The notes under the pieces: generated by a model
Told to the model about the DNA's origin: nothing
The model's database searches: none
The model's input: the letters and a program-made list of their open reading frames with translations, nothing else
Part shown: in pieces, positions 12,801 to 25,987 of the stretch
How positions within the stretch are numbered: position 1 is the stretch's first letter
Layout of the letters: every line of letters begins with the position of its first letter
Made by a program: the position numbers and the translations under genes
Assembly (NCBI RefSeq): GCF_000524195.1
Contig: NW_020170443.1
Span: 146,535 to 210,534, forward strand
From: Echinococcus granulosus
Lineage: Eukaryota; Platyhelminthes; Cestoda; Cyclophyllidea; Taeniidae
DNA length: 64,000 nt
Direction: 5' to 3'

Positions 12801-15800
12801 CTTTCAAATGCAAACGCATTTTTTGTGGCACCGGCTAACATTAATCTGATGCTAGATGGTTTCCAGGGCGATTTACTTCTCGGATTGTTATGCTACTCGA
12901 GTCCGGACAATCTTGTCTACTTCAAATACCCCCATTTCGTTCTTTTTTGGTACAGATTTTCCACTTCGCCTACGACTACAAGTGCCGACGTTTGCACACG
13001 GGCTTCCCGAGCTTCTTGGTTAACCTCCTCATCTTCCGCAAGGTGCGCGCTCTCGTCGGTGGTCGTCTGCGTTTACTCGTTTCTGGCGGTGCCCCACTTT
13101 CGGAGGAATCGCATCTTTTCACAAACGTCTGTTTTGCCCCCATTATGCAGGGGTAAGTGCTAGACGTGCAAAACTTACTTCATCAGCACTTACCTTATTT
13201 TTTTTATTGCTTCAGCGATTTTGTATCCCCTTCCATCTCTTTGCATTGTCATACTGTTGTGACTTTACATGGCACTTTCCGATTTATAAGGTTGAGTGGG
13301 CCACAAAAAAAGCAGGTTTCCATCCCTGGACTTAATGAATGGCAAACATGAAGAATCTTTATCATTTACTTCAATCCGTGATTGCCTAATCTCCTTTCTC
13401 AATCATTTGTTGAAGCGGAGGACAATACGAAAGTTGGTCAATGAACCTGACAACCGATAAAATGAATGAGTTTTCACCATCCTCTTCGCATCACTCATTT
13501 CGCATCTTTCGTTGCCTCAGATAACGTAAATTAAGTTACATTAGATTTTTTCTCGAAGAGTTTACCAATTACACACTTTCTTGCATCACATTCCCAACTG
13601 GCAGCTTTAAAAGTCCTGCCAATCGCACCAATTAAGGGCGACGATGACTACTTCACAAGGCCTTGTGACAGTTTTGCTTCTCTCATGTTTGGGACCAGTG
13701 TGCTCTGTCTCATCCTGCCTACCTCATCCACTTTAGCATTTTGCATGCCTGTATAACCACGTTCCATTAATTGCTGTTTCAGTGTAAGTGTCTTTGTTCC
13801 GCGTTTTTGAGGCAGTGTCCGTTGTTTTGTTAATCTGTTTCTCTGTGTCGTTTTCTGCATTAGCATTCCATGCCTGAGGCAAATGCGCTATCCTGTAGAA
13901 AACTTTCTTAATAAATTCGTATTTTTTCAGTGAACTCTTGATCTCCTAGAGAATCCTTTGTTGTCTTATTAGTGAGCCCTTCCGGAGGAGGTAACGCTGC
14001 TTCCTTTTCCTTCACGTTCACTGCCTCTTGCTATGGACTGCTTGATGACTGGTACATATATTTCGGTTAAATTCTAAGGCTCCTATTTCTCAAGCTGCCT
14101 TTTCAATGCAACCGCTTGTTTTGTGAGTGAATAATTTTTGCCCCTGGCACATGTTCAAACCTCCAACGTGTAGGTCATGCCACCATCTCACCCTATGGTG
14201 ACACTGAAATTTTCAAAAGCCGTAATAACAAGTCTTAGAGTGTCTCCAATCCCCTGTAAAGGCCATCATCTTGTGTCAGCTATACCAAAGGAAAACTTTG
14301 TAGGCCGAAGATATGTTGTTCAATGTTGATTCACTTCCTCCGGTTAGTTTTAGCCAGTGTTTATTTTTACAAGGAGTTTAGAGTTTCTTAAATAACTGTA
14401 TAGAGGTGATTTATTTGTTTTGCTTTGTGTTTCTTTTCTTGGGAAAATATGCTTAAGTTGCTCATTAAGGAGACTAGCACTCCACAATCCCTCCAAAAGG
14501 CCTTCAAATTCGATGGGGAAGTGATGAACCAAATGTGATGTTGCCTTTGCCAGATACGGTCTGACAGAGACGTGTGCAGCTGCCACCCTGATGGAATGCG
14601 GCGACCTGCGAGGACACCACGTGGGCGCGCCCATTCCAAGCGTTCAAATACGTCTGCGTGCCTGGAAGGAGGGTGGTTACTCGCCCTATGATAAGCCCTT
14701 TCCCCGCGGTGAGATCCTTATCGCTGGTGGTAGTATTACTCGTGGTTACTACAAGAACCCTGAAGCTACTGCTGAGGCCTTCTTCACCGACAAAAATGGT
14801 CTCCGCTGGTTCTGTACTGGTAGGTCCTCTTTTCGGATTTACCACTTCTTTTATGAGGAAGACATTGTAAGGATATCCGAGTTTGCGTATTTATTTTGGC
14901 AGGAGGAGTGGATATTAGTGATTAGCCGTATTTGCAAGTGACATTTGATCACTTCTGCCTAGTGGATCAGTGACTTTGTAGTTTACTTTAAGAATTGTTG
15001 CTGCGAATTGTAAAGTATAAAAACCACTTTTTTCTATGTTTCTTCTCTACAAAAGTAAACTACAGCTGGAAGGTGATTATTCAGCTACAGTTAGAATCAC
15101 GAGGAATCAAAAGTGGCAGCTGATAGTAATTTGTTTAGGTTATTGTTGGAAGGTTGAAGGCGTGTTGGATCTCCCTACACCTTTATTTACGTCGGTATTT
15201 AAGTGAGATATCTACCTTGATGCCTAATCTGCTATCTCCTCCGTCATCCCCACTTTTGGTACTTGTTTTGGTGTCATTTTGTGAGGCGATTTTGGAGGAG
15301 CGCCCGAGTTACCTCTGAGGGATGCGCTGTGGTAGAAGTGTAAAGATAGGCTAAAGGAGTCAATCATGAAGGCACTGAAACGTTCTACCGTGCCATCCGT
15401 GTCTCCGTTCACTCTTTCTAGGGATTTCATTTTGGTTGTCAATTTTTCCTACTACTTGTTTATCACTGTTTTCCAGCTTCAAGAGAGAAAACGGTCTGTT
15501 GTACTTTCCAGGTGACATTGGGATGATCCACCAGGACGGCAGCTTCTCCATCATCGATCGCAAGAAGGACCTGGTGAAGCTTCAGGGAGGGGAGTACGTG
15601 TCGTTGGTGAAGGTGGAGCTGGCGTTAGGCCAGTCAGTCTACGTGGAGAACGTCTGTGTGTATGCGGACCCACGGGAGAACTACACAATCTGTTTCATCT
15701 ATCCTAAACTCACCACGTTACGCAAATTGGGGGACGAGTTGGGCCTCCTTGACGCAGCTGCCGAGGCTGCGATCGCTAGTTTACCGCCGGACAAGGCGGA

Positions 15801-17064
15801 GGAACCGACAGCTCGATCGTTGGCTGAACATGCCTTCCTTTGCCATCACCCTCAGGTACTCGAAGTCCCTCTCTTAACATCATTTTGCCTTGAAGAGGTT
15901 TCTAAGCCCATCTTCTGCGCTAGAATTGTCTAGATGGAGATGTGGATAGTTCCATCCGCTATAATAAAGTCGTAGTAGAGACACCGAACCCCTAAACGAG
16001 GTACATGTAGTAGCTTTTGAGATTCGAGGTAGTTTCCATCCCCTTTAAAATGCATTATGAAAACAGTACAGGACTTGCCTTTCCCAACACGTTTTTGTTG
16101 CGGATATCCTTTTGTCAACAGTTTTCTCTTGACCATTCATACCCATTGGGAGTTGTTTGGGGTGTGAGAAATGTGTGATAGGGGGATAAAAAGTCTACGC
16201 TTGTAATCTCCCCAGCCCTATGGACCGCGTTCCCCTTAAATGGGCGTTTCTGTTGCTGGCTTTTAATTTTATCCTAAGACGAAGTCCCGTTGTGTTTACA
16301 TTGGGCCCTGTTTAACCGTGTTTACGTGGATATGTATAGATATATGTATATGTGTTTGTTTATGTGAATGTCGTTTTGGAACTGTCAACGTGACACCCAG
16401 ATTTACGAAAACTGTGTGATTAAAACCCGTACTTTAGGAGGTTATTTGTTGCCAATGCACGATCTTAGGCAAATAGCTGTGCTTCGAACCTCCTTTGGGG
16501 CTGGGACTTCGCCTCAAAGGCTTTGCCGTGTTCACTATCAGCCACTGTTAATGCTCCACTTAAAGCAAATGTTTGAAAATGATTTACTGTAAAATTGGCG
16601 TCTCGTGCGATGTGTGGACCCTGAACAGTTTAAAAAGTTTATCATTTACATTATCTAGCTCCCAAGATAGTTAAACAATGCCTTTGAGGTCACGTACACA
16701 CACAATAGTTTTGCCATTCTACAGTAAATAGAAGTAAGGTTAACTTCTTACTCGTCGGGTAACTCGGTTCGAAGTACCTTATGTTTCGACGTTATCTAAT
16801 ATACAAATGACCATTTGATTTATAACGCATTCACGTGTTTTTTGTGTGTCCCCACGTTTGCAGGTGATTGAACGAGTAACCGAAGATGTTCGGCGGGTGG
16901 GTGCAGCAAAACGGCTCGCTTCTTTCGAGATTCCACTGAAGGTGGTTTTGGATCCTAATCCTTGGACGCCAGAGTCGGGCTTAGTGACGGACGCCTTGAA
17001 GATCAAACGTTTTAATATCAAGAAGAAGTTCGAGGAGGATATTAAGAGAATGTATGCTGACTAA
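6880..17064 (+). CDS. ACSL4: Long-chain acyl-CoA synthetase, ACSL3/4 class
   Basis: The enzyme activates long-chain fatty acids to acyl-CoA using ATP, on ER or lipid-droplet membranes. The coding exons are 6880-7248, 7325-7624, 9174-9537, 10664-11016, 12956-13152, 14554-14819, 15512-15855 and 16864-17064. They total 2394 nt in frame (797 aa). All junctions are GT-AG with matching phases. The N-terminus has a membrane-anchor-like hydrophobic stretch (about residues 5-35). GSPWRAVEYIDNLA and LGTRQIL match the ACSL3/4 N-terminal region. The AMP-binding signature YTSGSTGTPKGV spans the exon 3/4 junction. YIGYLPLAHVLEL, GGAPLS, GYGLTE, CTGDIG and DRKKDLVKLQGGEYVSL follow in family order, and the C-terminus has PWTPESGLVTDALKIKR. 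The first methionine is chosen because it precedes the membrane segment. Odd point: the usual SLGKVE reads SLVKVE. ACSL3 versus ACSL4 cannot be settled by eye. Confidence 0.93.
12037..12130. repeat. GT/GTAT microsatellite in ACSL intron 4
   Basis: About 94 bp of alternating GT and GTAT repeats, with two GC interruptions. It lies in the intron between ACSL exons 4 and 5. The open frame on its minus strand (a Thr-His-rich peptide) is only the translation of the repeat. Confidence 0.95.
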
Positions 17065-17698
17065 ACACTCCGTGCTTTATTTAAACTGGAATTTTGATGC
17101 ATTCCCTCCATCGTTTGTCTCCTCCCATTCATGTTTATTGGCCCTTGGTGTAATTCCTACTTTTTCCAAATCAGAATCGGGTTTTTAGTCCTCCTCCTAG
17201 TTGACAATCCGGCGTTCGGTTCTGGGTGCGGTCTCAGTCCGTCCTGGTTGGGCTTACTCTGCCGATGTTGTGTCCGTCAGTATGGCGCTGGCGGGAGGAC
17301 GTAGTGGGCGTGTATGTGGTTCTTGGTGGGGCTATGTAATTACTCATTGAGCATGGCTCGTGACTAGGTATTATGGTTGGTGTCGTTATGTTTAGTGTTG
17401 CAGCTGCCTGAAGTTGGCACAGAAAAGGTTAGTTAGTTTAGGCAAAACCTTCCAGGCCGTTGTGCATAGATGAATTAATTTGGCAATTTGGAACCACTGG
17501 CATCTTTAAGCCAAAACTGTGGAAATAGTGGGTAGGAAACCTTAGCGAAGAAACGTCGTCGCCATTAATCTCACCAAAGATTTCATACCTTCCAGATTTT
17601 AAGTGAATCTAGAGCAACCTGTTTAAATTTGTTTTATCGAATCGATTTTAAGTCAGTTGGGGTGAACCGCTCACTTTCTGCTCCCGTTGTTTTCAACT

Positions 17699-20600
17699 AT
17701 GGATTCTGTTGAGTTGGGTTTGGAATCAGTCGACCCCGAGATTTTTCAGCTTTGTAAGGAAGAAGAGCTGCGCCAGCGCAACTGCATTGAATTAATTGCT
17801 TCTGAGAACTTTGTCAGCAAGGCCGTTTTGTGTGCGCTTTCTTCAGCTTTTCATAATAAGTATTCGGAAGGATTAGTTGGTGCAAGGTTGGTATTTTTGC
17901 TTTTGAACCTTTGACAGTATCTTTGCAGGTACTACGGTGGGGTTGATGTTGTTGACGCGATGGAGTCGCTATGTATTAAAAGAGCTCTAAAGTTGTTCAA
18001 ATTGTCTCCTGAAGACTGGGGTGTGAATGTTCAACCCTACAGCGGGTCTCCAGCAAATACTGCAGTCTATATAGGATTAGTCGGACCTCAGGGACGCATA
18101 ATGGGTTTAAATCTTCCCGATGGTGGTCATCTCACTCATGGTTTCTTCACCCCAAGTGGAAAAAAGGTGTGTTGATTATAACTACTTATTTTCTTATAAA
18201 TCACATCAATAGGTTTTTCGACTACTTGCTTCACAAATTCTAGCCATCATGAGTACTCTACTCATTGTTTTTCTCCTACATTTGCAAACCAAATATAGTT
18301 GGATATTCATGAGTTCATGTGATTGTTTTTGACCAAAAGTGGACAGAGGTTCACATTTGTGTGGTCCTCATTCATGTGTGTATTTGCCGCTCATTCTTCA
18401 CCTAACTATCGGTGCTTCTGCTGCTCCAACGTTTGTTATTCATGTCGATACCAACCTGGCTACTAGGGTAGGTCCCTTCCATGCACCAAAGTATCTCTTT
18501 CTTCCCTCTTTGTTGTAAAGATCAGGCCTTGTTTATTTCATTTCTAATGTTCTTATTTCTGCTCCTCGAGGTCTCGGTCTCCTCGATGTTCTTTGAGTCG
18601 ATGCCCTATTGCGTGGACCCTAGCACGGGCCTGGTCGACTTCGAAACGTTGGCGGTCAGTGCAAAGCTCTTCCGACCTCGCCTTATTGTCGTTGGTGGTA
18701 GTGCCTACCCGCGTCAACTGGACTACGCTCGATTTCGCCAAATCGCTGACTCTGTGGGCGCACTGATGATGGTCGATATGGTAGGCTTCCGAAATTTTTT
18801 TTGCAAGTCTAATTCTTATTTCGAGGCAAAGCTCCACGACATCCCAACCATTTTACATTGTTCGACGGTGTAGTGGCGTATGAAAGTGGTGGTGGTGATT
18901 GTTGCCCTTGAATGCGTTTAATCATCTCTTCCGTAACCTGGTTAGCTTCCTTGATTATGAGTGTGGCTTTTGATGGTCAGATGTGAGTGGACTTTAAGAA
19001 TTCACTGCATTTTCTGTCAAACTGCGTCAGTTTTCTCAGTCATTCTCGAATCCTTGAAACGGTTTCGGGCCGACTCTATAAGGGATTTCTATATTCTTGC
19101 AGCCTCTTCCTCCAAATTGAGCTTGATCGAACTCTGTTTTAGTGCAACCTAGATAGAAGTTTCACAGTCGCATATCCTTTCCAAGATGGCAATCTGATGC
19201 TAGGCTACAGGGCCACGTGGCTGGCTGTCGCAATCGTGTGGTTGTCTGCGAACATGCAAGGCATTATTTCCTCTATCATGATGGCTTCTAAGGAGAAACT
19301 CAAACCTTTTTCCGTAATTAGGCGCATATAAGCGGTCTCATCGCCAGCGGCCTGCATCCTTCACCCTTCGAGTATGCCGATGTTGTCACCACAACGACGC
19401 ACAAGACCCTTCGCGCCGCCCGTGGTGCTATGATCTTCTTCCGCCGACGCAAACTGGCCCCACCACCGAAAAAGATGGCCAAAAACGGTCCTATCGTCGG
19501 AGGGGTGAGTGGCGAATGGCTGATCAACGATTTTGGTGCTTTGCTCAGAGTGTATGGAATTTCGATGGCATGCTAGTTGCCTGTGTTTGTAATCAAAGTG
19601 CTGTTTGCCAATACTTCATCGTGGGCTATCGTTTAGTTGATTGACTCCCCATTGTTTTAAAGGCGAGGGTACTGGGTCTGGCTACTAATGTCCGTTGTAG
19701 TACTTTATTTATCCCTGTTACCCTTTGATCGAAGTATTGTTCGTAAAGCCAGTTTACTTCGTTTTTGATTCACCTGCCTCTCCGACTGTTACCCAATCCA
19801 ATCTTATCCCTTCTTCACAATTGGCTGCGGTCGGTGCTCCAGAGCATTCTGTATTCGGCTCGCCAAAGTTCCCACTCTTCGGTTTATCAACCCATTCATA
19901 AATGGCTGTACGATGGTATTAACTCATGCTCCGGCATGTTTTGCACTGACAACTAGCGCGGCGTGTCACTAAGTTCGACGGGAGTCATGTATCACCCCGT
20001 CTGTTACACACAACGCCTCTCATTTCAACAGGCGCGATCATTCGATCTTACTGACCTCGCTTTACCTTTGGGGCAGGTCCAGGCTCGCTGAATCAGAAGT
20101 GCCACGTTCTTTACTCTTCATTGACTCGCATTTGAACCTCTGCTCTTTCTCCCAGCAAGTTGAGGTCCCGTTACCTCACCAACACGAATAAATGACGTCA
20201 TTTTTGCGTATACGCTTCCTATTGGTCCACCTTGCCCACTTTACCCGGTGCTTGTTAGTCGTCTGTACCAACCTTGTCATGTATTACTTATTACTAATAA
20301 GCACAATGATTCGGTTCTAGATAAAAAATTGGAAAGCTGGTTTTTACGGCCCTCACTGCCGCCTTGGTACGTTTAATTTAATCGTGGGAGTGTGTCTTGC
20401 GATGGAAATTAGATAGAGCTTCCACTAAGTCTCGATTGTAATTTGAGAAAATGAGGGAATTTCCAACTTGATGCCTCAATGTTTTTCCTTCAAACAGGAG
20501 GGTGACGGACCTACCTATGTGGCGACGGACTTTGAGCAGCGTATCAACGATGCTGTTTTTCCCGGTCTGCAGGGCGGTCCCCACAACAACAACATCGCTG

Positions 20601-23600
20601 GCATCGCGGTGGGGCTGCAAGAGGCCCTCCAACCCGAATTCACTCACTACATCCACCGCGTTGTTGAGAACAGTAAATACCTTGCTGCACGGCTTCAGGA
20701 TCTCGGATACACGGTTAGCTCCCTATTCACGTTGGGATTTGTCTTGAGCGTGCCAAGGTTAGCATTCGGAGGAGTGAATGTCTATGGTTGGGTGTGCTAT
20801 GCTATGACACTCTATTAGTAGTTTACCATGATTTGTTACCCTTTAAGCATGTGAATCCTAGGACAGGATTCTGTCACATTTTGGGTGTTAAAAACTGGTG
20901 TGTAGGCCATGCTAATTTATTTTCACGTGTGATCTTGGTGTGAGAATGAATATCTGTTTTCTAAGGTTTTTTATAAGTTCATTAATGAGTATTCGAACTC
21001 ATAGTTTAACTATTAGAGAGACCGGAGAAATGATCACTGAATGTCTTTCGGGTACGCTCACGCTCGGATTAATGATAATTTCGTCAAGAGGATGGCTAAT
21101 TACTTTGCAAATGTGGTTACGCACAATTATCCTTTCGTTTTCTTCCATCACTGCCTATTCCCGTAGGAAGGATTATAATTGTCTGTAGTAGGTAGTCGCT
21201 GATACGAAAGAAGGTGGTACAGTGCGTCGTTGCCTTCTAAATCAGAAAAAAGGACTGGGTCGCGACCATGGGAAGGCATTTTGATGGAATCGGATCCGTT
21301 AATTGAATTTATGCTCTGTCGTAGGCTACCGCTCAACTTGATGCTATCGCCCTGATATGCAAAGAGCCACGTAACGTTGGTCTTACAAATGGGGTACAGC
21401 ATCGCCCGATTCCCACCCTTTTGGGTCGGTCAAGTGGATGATGTTCGCTTTGCAATGAGGTGCGATATGGGCGACTTCACCCTCATCGACATGCTGGCCG
21501 AGAGATTGAGGGGCCTGTATCGCAGAGGAAAAGCATTTCACTCTTAATTGATCTCTGCCGACATTGCACCTTCTTCTTGTTTAGGTTTTTTGAGCACAAA
21601 TGCTTTACTGCTGTTATTTGAGTTCATTTGCAAGACTAACGCCGTTCGCTACTTCAGATTGTGAATTCGGAACAGATGTACAGGTAAGTGCCCACTTTAA
21701 CACCTGAGGAGAGTCAAAACTGCTTTTTTTTCTACTAGTATGTCCAACTGGTAGAGAAGGCAAACTTCAAGGGAATGTTGCGCTCAATTTGTCGAACCCC
21801 AAAGGCTGGATATGTCTTCAGTTTATACGCAAGCATTGTTAGCCGTGCGCCTTAGCCCTGGTTAATCCCCGTGCGTCTAATAAATACCACCAGTCGTCGA
21901 TCAGGAACTAATCGGATCTCGCCATCTCCTGAGCGGTGATACACTTCATCGTTTATTCATGTCTGGTCAATCGCTAGTCTCGAGTGTTCCAACTGGCTGT
22001 TTCAAGCAAGGACGCCTCCAACTCTCATGCGTTTGTGCTGACCTATTCGTAGGATTGGCCGCGTGCAGCCGTCTCAACTGGGAATAATTTTGAAATGTTT
22101 TCCATGACCGCAGTGGCTGTGGCCGCTTATTCATTGCCGAGCGGGTGTGGTCATTAATAGTGCGATTTCTGTTTAAATGGTTTACTCTATTACTGGGGCA
22201 ATGAACATTTCTGCTGTCAGTGGCACCAAAATACCCTCTACCTCACTAGGAGTATTTGTTTTAACCTGCCTCCGAAGATCCGTTTTTTTTTATCTCTAAT
22301 CGTTTACACTGACCACATCCGGAGGCATATTGCCTCGCACGCAGAAGCTTGGCCGTGTGGTCGATCTCAGAGAGTAGTCAACTGGAAGTAACTAGACTCC
22401 ATAGCACGTTTTCACTTCGGCGGACGCATAAGTCAAGGCTTCGTTTTGAAATTCGTTAGGGAATGCCTCTATGATGCACTGCTCGACGTGTTTCTTCATG
22501 GTTTTAAGACACAAAATTTGTCTTGCTCTGTGTTTAGATAACAACTGGTGGCACCGACACGCACCTCTTTTTGATGGACTTCCGACCCCTCAAGATGGAC
22601 GGAGTGCGTGTCTCCACGGTACTGGAGGCAATCGGCATCACCGTGAATAAAAACACCGTCCCTGGGGACGTAAGCGCCTTTCGGTAAATCATCTTTCCCT
22701 CGTTGAAAGAACCTCTTTGCATTAACATCGTCTGCGCCTCGTTTGTTTGACTCAGTTTCGTACTGCTCGTGTAGCGCCTGAGTTATTTTGTTTTTGATGC
22801 CTTAGGCACGAAGACTTCGTTGTTGTGGTATAGACTAAAAATCGCAGGAAACTGACAAAAATTGAGTAATATTACGTATAAACGGATCAAATACCACTCT
22901 ACCACGTTGCCTCCGGTTGATTTGAGCGTCATGCTTGGCACCCTCAGTGACTATTCCTCCACATTAGCCGTCGAAATGATTTTCCATCACACTGGGGAAC
23001 CTTTCAATTCAGTCTTGCGGGTCTCTATGGTGGCCTGTATGCTAACCCCTTGCATGGAATGAATTTATATTTGGAATTAATCAGGCGAATCGTTTCGGTT
23101 CAAATGCTGTTTCCTAGCGAACATATTTCACAGTTGCGCATTAATCAGTTTCCCAGATTTACTTTACTGCTGTCTTGCCGTCCGTCCACGTGGGGAAGCG
23201 TCAACTGTTCAAATTTTGTTGATGCCCTGAACATGTGGCTTTCTGTAGATGCGGCTGCAAACATTACCGAGTGGACGACCCAGTAACGCGGTATCGCTTG
23301 TCTTGGTTTTAACAACAGATCTCACTGTAAAACGGTCCTAAGCCCACGATTGCAGGAGCTGAAACCACTTCTAGTAGATGCGGCTTGCGCATCGAGTTCC
23401 GCCCGCATCGCCAGAGGACTGAAGATGGCATGAAAGGCAGGAGAGGTTTAAAATACTGGCGACGTGGCGGGAGTTGGCAAACGGACTGTTTCCTTGTCCC
23501 TGTTTGAGGTGGTTCATTCACCGAACTGGGACGCACAAAATCCACTTGGACGAAGCCACAGATCTTGAACCTTTTCATTCATCAATCCTTGGCTACTTTG

Positions 23601-24059
23601 AATCACTTGAAAGGGCTTCGCGGTAGTTGCACCTCCTGATCACGGCAATTAAGCTCTTGTTTAGAGGATTTTTTTACATTTTGCCTCAGTCCCAGTGGCA
23701 TTCGCATCGGCACACCAGCAGTGACCTCGCGTGGCTTCGGCTTGGCGGAGATGGAGCGGGTTGCAGAGTTCATCCACGCCGGGGTGCAGATCGCCTTGAA
23801 GGTTGCCGCAGGTCTTAAAACACCGGCAATCAAGGAGTTCGAGGTGAGGCGTAGTCACACTAGAACTGCAAGTTTTGAGCATCTTCCATTGTTTTTCCCA
23901 TCTCTCAAAGGAGGTGCATCAAGTTCTGGATGTTTCCTCGATGTTCAATTTCCCTCCTAGGCTGCTCTAAGTCTCAACGCCGAGGCACAAGCTGAGATAA
24001 GGAACCTGAGGAGAGAGGTTACCGAATTTGCTGCAACTTTTCCTCTGCCAGGATTCTGA
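17699..24059 (+). CDS. SHMT1: Serine hydroxymethyltransferase
   Basis: A PLP enzyme that interconverts serine plus tetrahydrofolate with glycine plus 5,10-methylene-THF in one-carbon metabolism. The exons are 17699-17886, 17929-18166, 18571-18780, 19322-19504, 20498-20713, 22538-22683, 23690-23843 and 23961-24059. They total 1434 nt in frame (477 aa), close to the usual 470-485 aa. Motifs in order: [53 protein letters not shown], then TTTTHKTLR containing the PLP-binding Lys (K240), [11 protein letters not shown] and [14 protein letters not shown]. No mitochondrial presequence is seen ([16 protein letters not shown]), so a cytosolic form is likely. Intron 1 is 42 bp. Exon 6 must use the second of two donors 14 bp apart to encode VSAFR and keep the frame. 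Vertebrate SHMT1 and SHMT2 are not distinguished further here. Confidence 0.95.
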
Positions 24060-24097
24060 TTAACAAGCATTTTATAAAAAACCCTAAAATTTTTACC

Positions 24098-24103
24098 AAT
24101 AAA
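24098..24103 (+). terminator. Poly(A) signal AATAAA of SHMT
   Basis: A perfect AATAAA lies 39 bases after the SHMT stop codon, in an A/T-rich context. It gives a very short 3'UTR, as is common in compact flatworm genes. The placement fits; cleavage position is inferred. Confidence 0.6.
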
Positions 24104-24993
24104 CGTTTTCTACTACAAAAACGGGATTTTCCAGGGATAAAGGCGATTGTTGCGTGGTCCACATTGGGAGAGCCCTTTCGCTGGATTAGGTTCCGTGCTG
24201 ATCTAGACGGACCTTCTCGTTTCCGCGATTTGTATTGCCGTTTTGGCACTATGAGGTGTCTGCGTCCGCAACTCCTCAGTATGAGGTTGGTGGAGCACCA
24301 ATGCGGACGTGCACCGTTTTGTTGCTGTCGATGGAATTGTGGGACCTTGGTGAAGGCACGAGGCCCAAGTTCGGCACCCTTATTGCGGCGTCTGCTGCAA
24401 CATGATGCGTGGGGTGCTGTCGTACACTTGAGGCCTCTCCCTTTGTCTACACCACAAAGATCGCGAATCACTGAGATGATGTGGCACGGAAGAGAGGTCA
24501 GTTCCCCCATGGACGGGATTCAATGGCGTCAGGTACTTCGCACTTCGGATCAGTCCACCCAACTGAAGGATGGTAGGGCTGCAGTTTGTTTACGCCACTT
24601 TCCGATTGTTGAATCTAAACGAGAATGGGCTTTTTCCTTTCTGGTATGACTATTCTCAGAAACGCAAATGGTGGTGGGGAAATACATGTCTTGAAAGCAA
24701 TGTAATCACGTGACTTGGGGGCGCGACAAGACACTTATCATGCTATCAAAAAGGGCGGCTTGATTTATGATGCCGCCAATTTGTTCAGTTCATCATAAAA
24801 ATGTCTGTACTTGGCATTCCTTATTAGTTATTTATAATTTCAAAGATTCCCTTTGGGGTATTAGATTATTTTCTTACAAGGCTGGGAAACTACCGCAGCA
24901 GGATCGCTATTGGTTCGATTGCATTATAGGATACTGAAGGCAACTTTCGAGTGAAGAAACTCACACATTTGGTAGAGTTAAAAATTTGTCTCA
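24104..24993. other. Intergenic, SHMT to TRIM element
   Basis: Apart from the possible mariner-like fragment in its first 400 bases, I see no gene, RNA or tandem repeat. The right edge is the CTTT target duplication of the LTR element. Confidence 0.45.
24130..24510 (-). pseudogene. Possible degraded mariner-like transposase fragment
   Basis: A minus-strand open frame contains HRQQQNGARPHWCSTN, which resembles the QQDGAPPHW block around the second catalytic Asp of mariner transposases; here the Asp position reads Asn. About 40 codons later comes PSRSARNLIQ, reminiscent of the PRSPDLTP block. Everything else is unmatched, and the opposite strand is also open for 161 codons. I treat this as a possible fossil rather than a gene. 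It could be chance similarity. Confidence 0.25.
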
Positions 24994-24997
24994 CTTT

Positions 24998-25195
24998 TGT
25001 AGCGTCCCAAGACTCCCTTAAGACGAAAGAAGACACAATACTCGGGCAGAATATATATATTCAGCACGGAGAAGGTGTCTGGGCTATTGGCATGGCCCAA
25101 AAGGCCAGCCCACCCAGCGAGGTACAAGGGGGCTAATTCGAAGTACAAAAGTGGCGCCTCACCAGAACCGAGGGATAAACCACTATCGTATTACA
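24998..25195 (-). repeat. 3' LTR of the TRIM-like element
   Basis: A 198-bp copy with TG...CA ends, preceded by CTTT. It is the 3' LTR because the polypurine tract abuts it on the minus strand. It shares the AATATATATATT core and GGCGCCTCACCAGAACCGAG with the other LTR. Confidence 0.88.
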
Positions 25196-25789
25196 TAGCC
25201 TCCCTCCTCTTTTGAGTGTCGTCCCCGACGTTCCAGCAAGTCAACCTCCCGCGTCAGCACTTACAACGTAGTCGGTGCAGTAAGGAAACACCCACGAGCC
25301 AATCGTGCCAGTCACCAAATTAGCGCGCAACTGAGGGGATACTTGACCTCAACGCCACTGATCCCTCTTGGCGGCTTGACTGGATCTGGGGTTTCGCCCG
25401 GTTTAGGGATTTGATTCAGGACGGGGAACTGCGTCGGCCATCATGCGTGTCCATAGATAGATGTAGGAACACTGGCCTGAAAGTAGATTTGAGTAATGGA
25501 GGACAAGATTTAGAACAAGTCCATGGGAGACGGTAGGGGAAATTCGTAACGGAATTTCCAGATAGTTCACGGCTAATGTCTCTTCAGTTGTTAATAGCTT
25601 TTCTGCAGAACACGGGACTGGGAGAGATGCCGAAGGTAGACGTCGACATCAACCCTTCTGCTAGGAGTCATCACCATTCTCCCATCCGTAGCATATGTAC
25701 TTCTTCCGCCCCACTAAGGCTTATCACGCAGAAGTAGAAAATCAGGATACGTGTCTTTCAAGATCGGGTTCGCTTTCCGCTGCCACCAA

Positions 25790-25987
25790 TGTAGCGTCCC
25801 GAGACTCCCTTAAGACGAAAGAAGACACAATACTCGAGCAGAATATATATATTCAGCACGGAGAAGGTGTCTGGGCTATTGGCATGGCCCAAAAGGCCAG
25901 CCCACCCAGCGAGGAACAAGGGAACTAATTCAAGGTACAAAAGTGGCGCCTCACCAGAACCGAGGGATAAACCACTATCGTATTACA
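25790..25987 (-). repeat. 5' LTR of the TRIM-like element
   Basis: A 198-bp copy, about 96% identical to the partner LTR, followed on the + strand by CTTT. On the minus strand it is followed by the TGG-starting primer-binding-site-like sequence (25788-25771). Promoter activity would start within this LTR. No obvious coding frame runs through it. Confidence 0.88.

Larger units (their letters stand above)
24998..25987 (-). mobile_element. TRIM-like miniature LTR retrotransposon, complete
   Basis: A 990-bp element with two direct 198-bp LTRs (24998-25195 and 25790-25987), each starting TGTA and ending TACA on the + strand. It is flanked by identical CTTT target duplications (24994-24997 and 25988-25991). 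Read on the minus strand, the internal region opens two bases after the 5' LTR with TGGTGGCAGCGGAAAGCG, a primer-binding-site-like sequence complementary to a tRNA 3' CCA end. It closes with a 15-base polypurine tract (AAAAGAGGAGGGAGG, from + 25213-25199) three bases before the 3' LTR. The roughly 594-bp interior has no gag or pol frame, so movement would depend on another element's proteins. The LTRs differ at about 7 of 198 positions. Taeniid cestodes are known to carry such TRIMs (Ta-TRIM); assignment to that family is inference. Confidence 0.88.
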
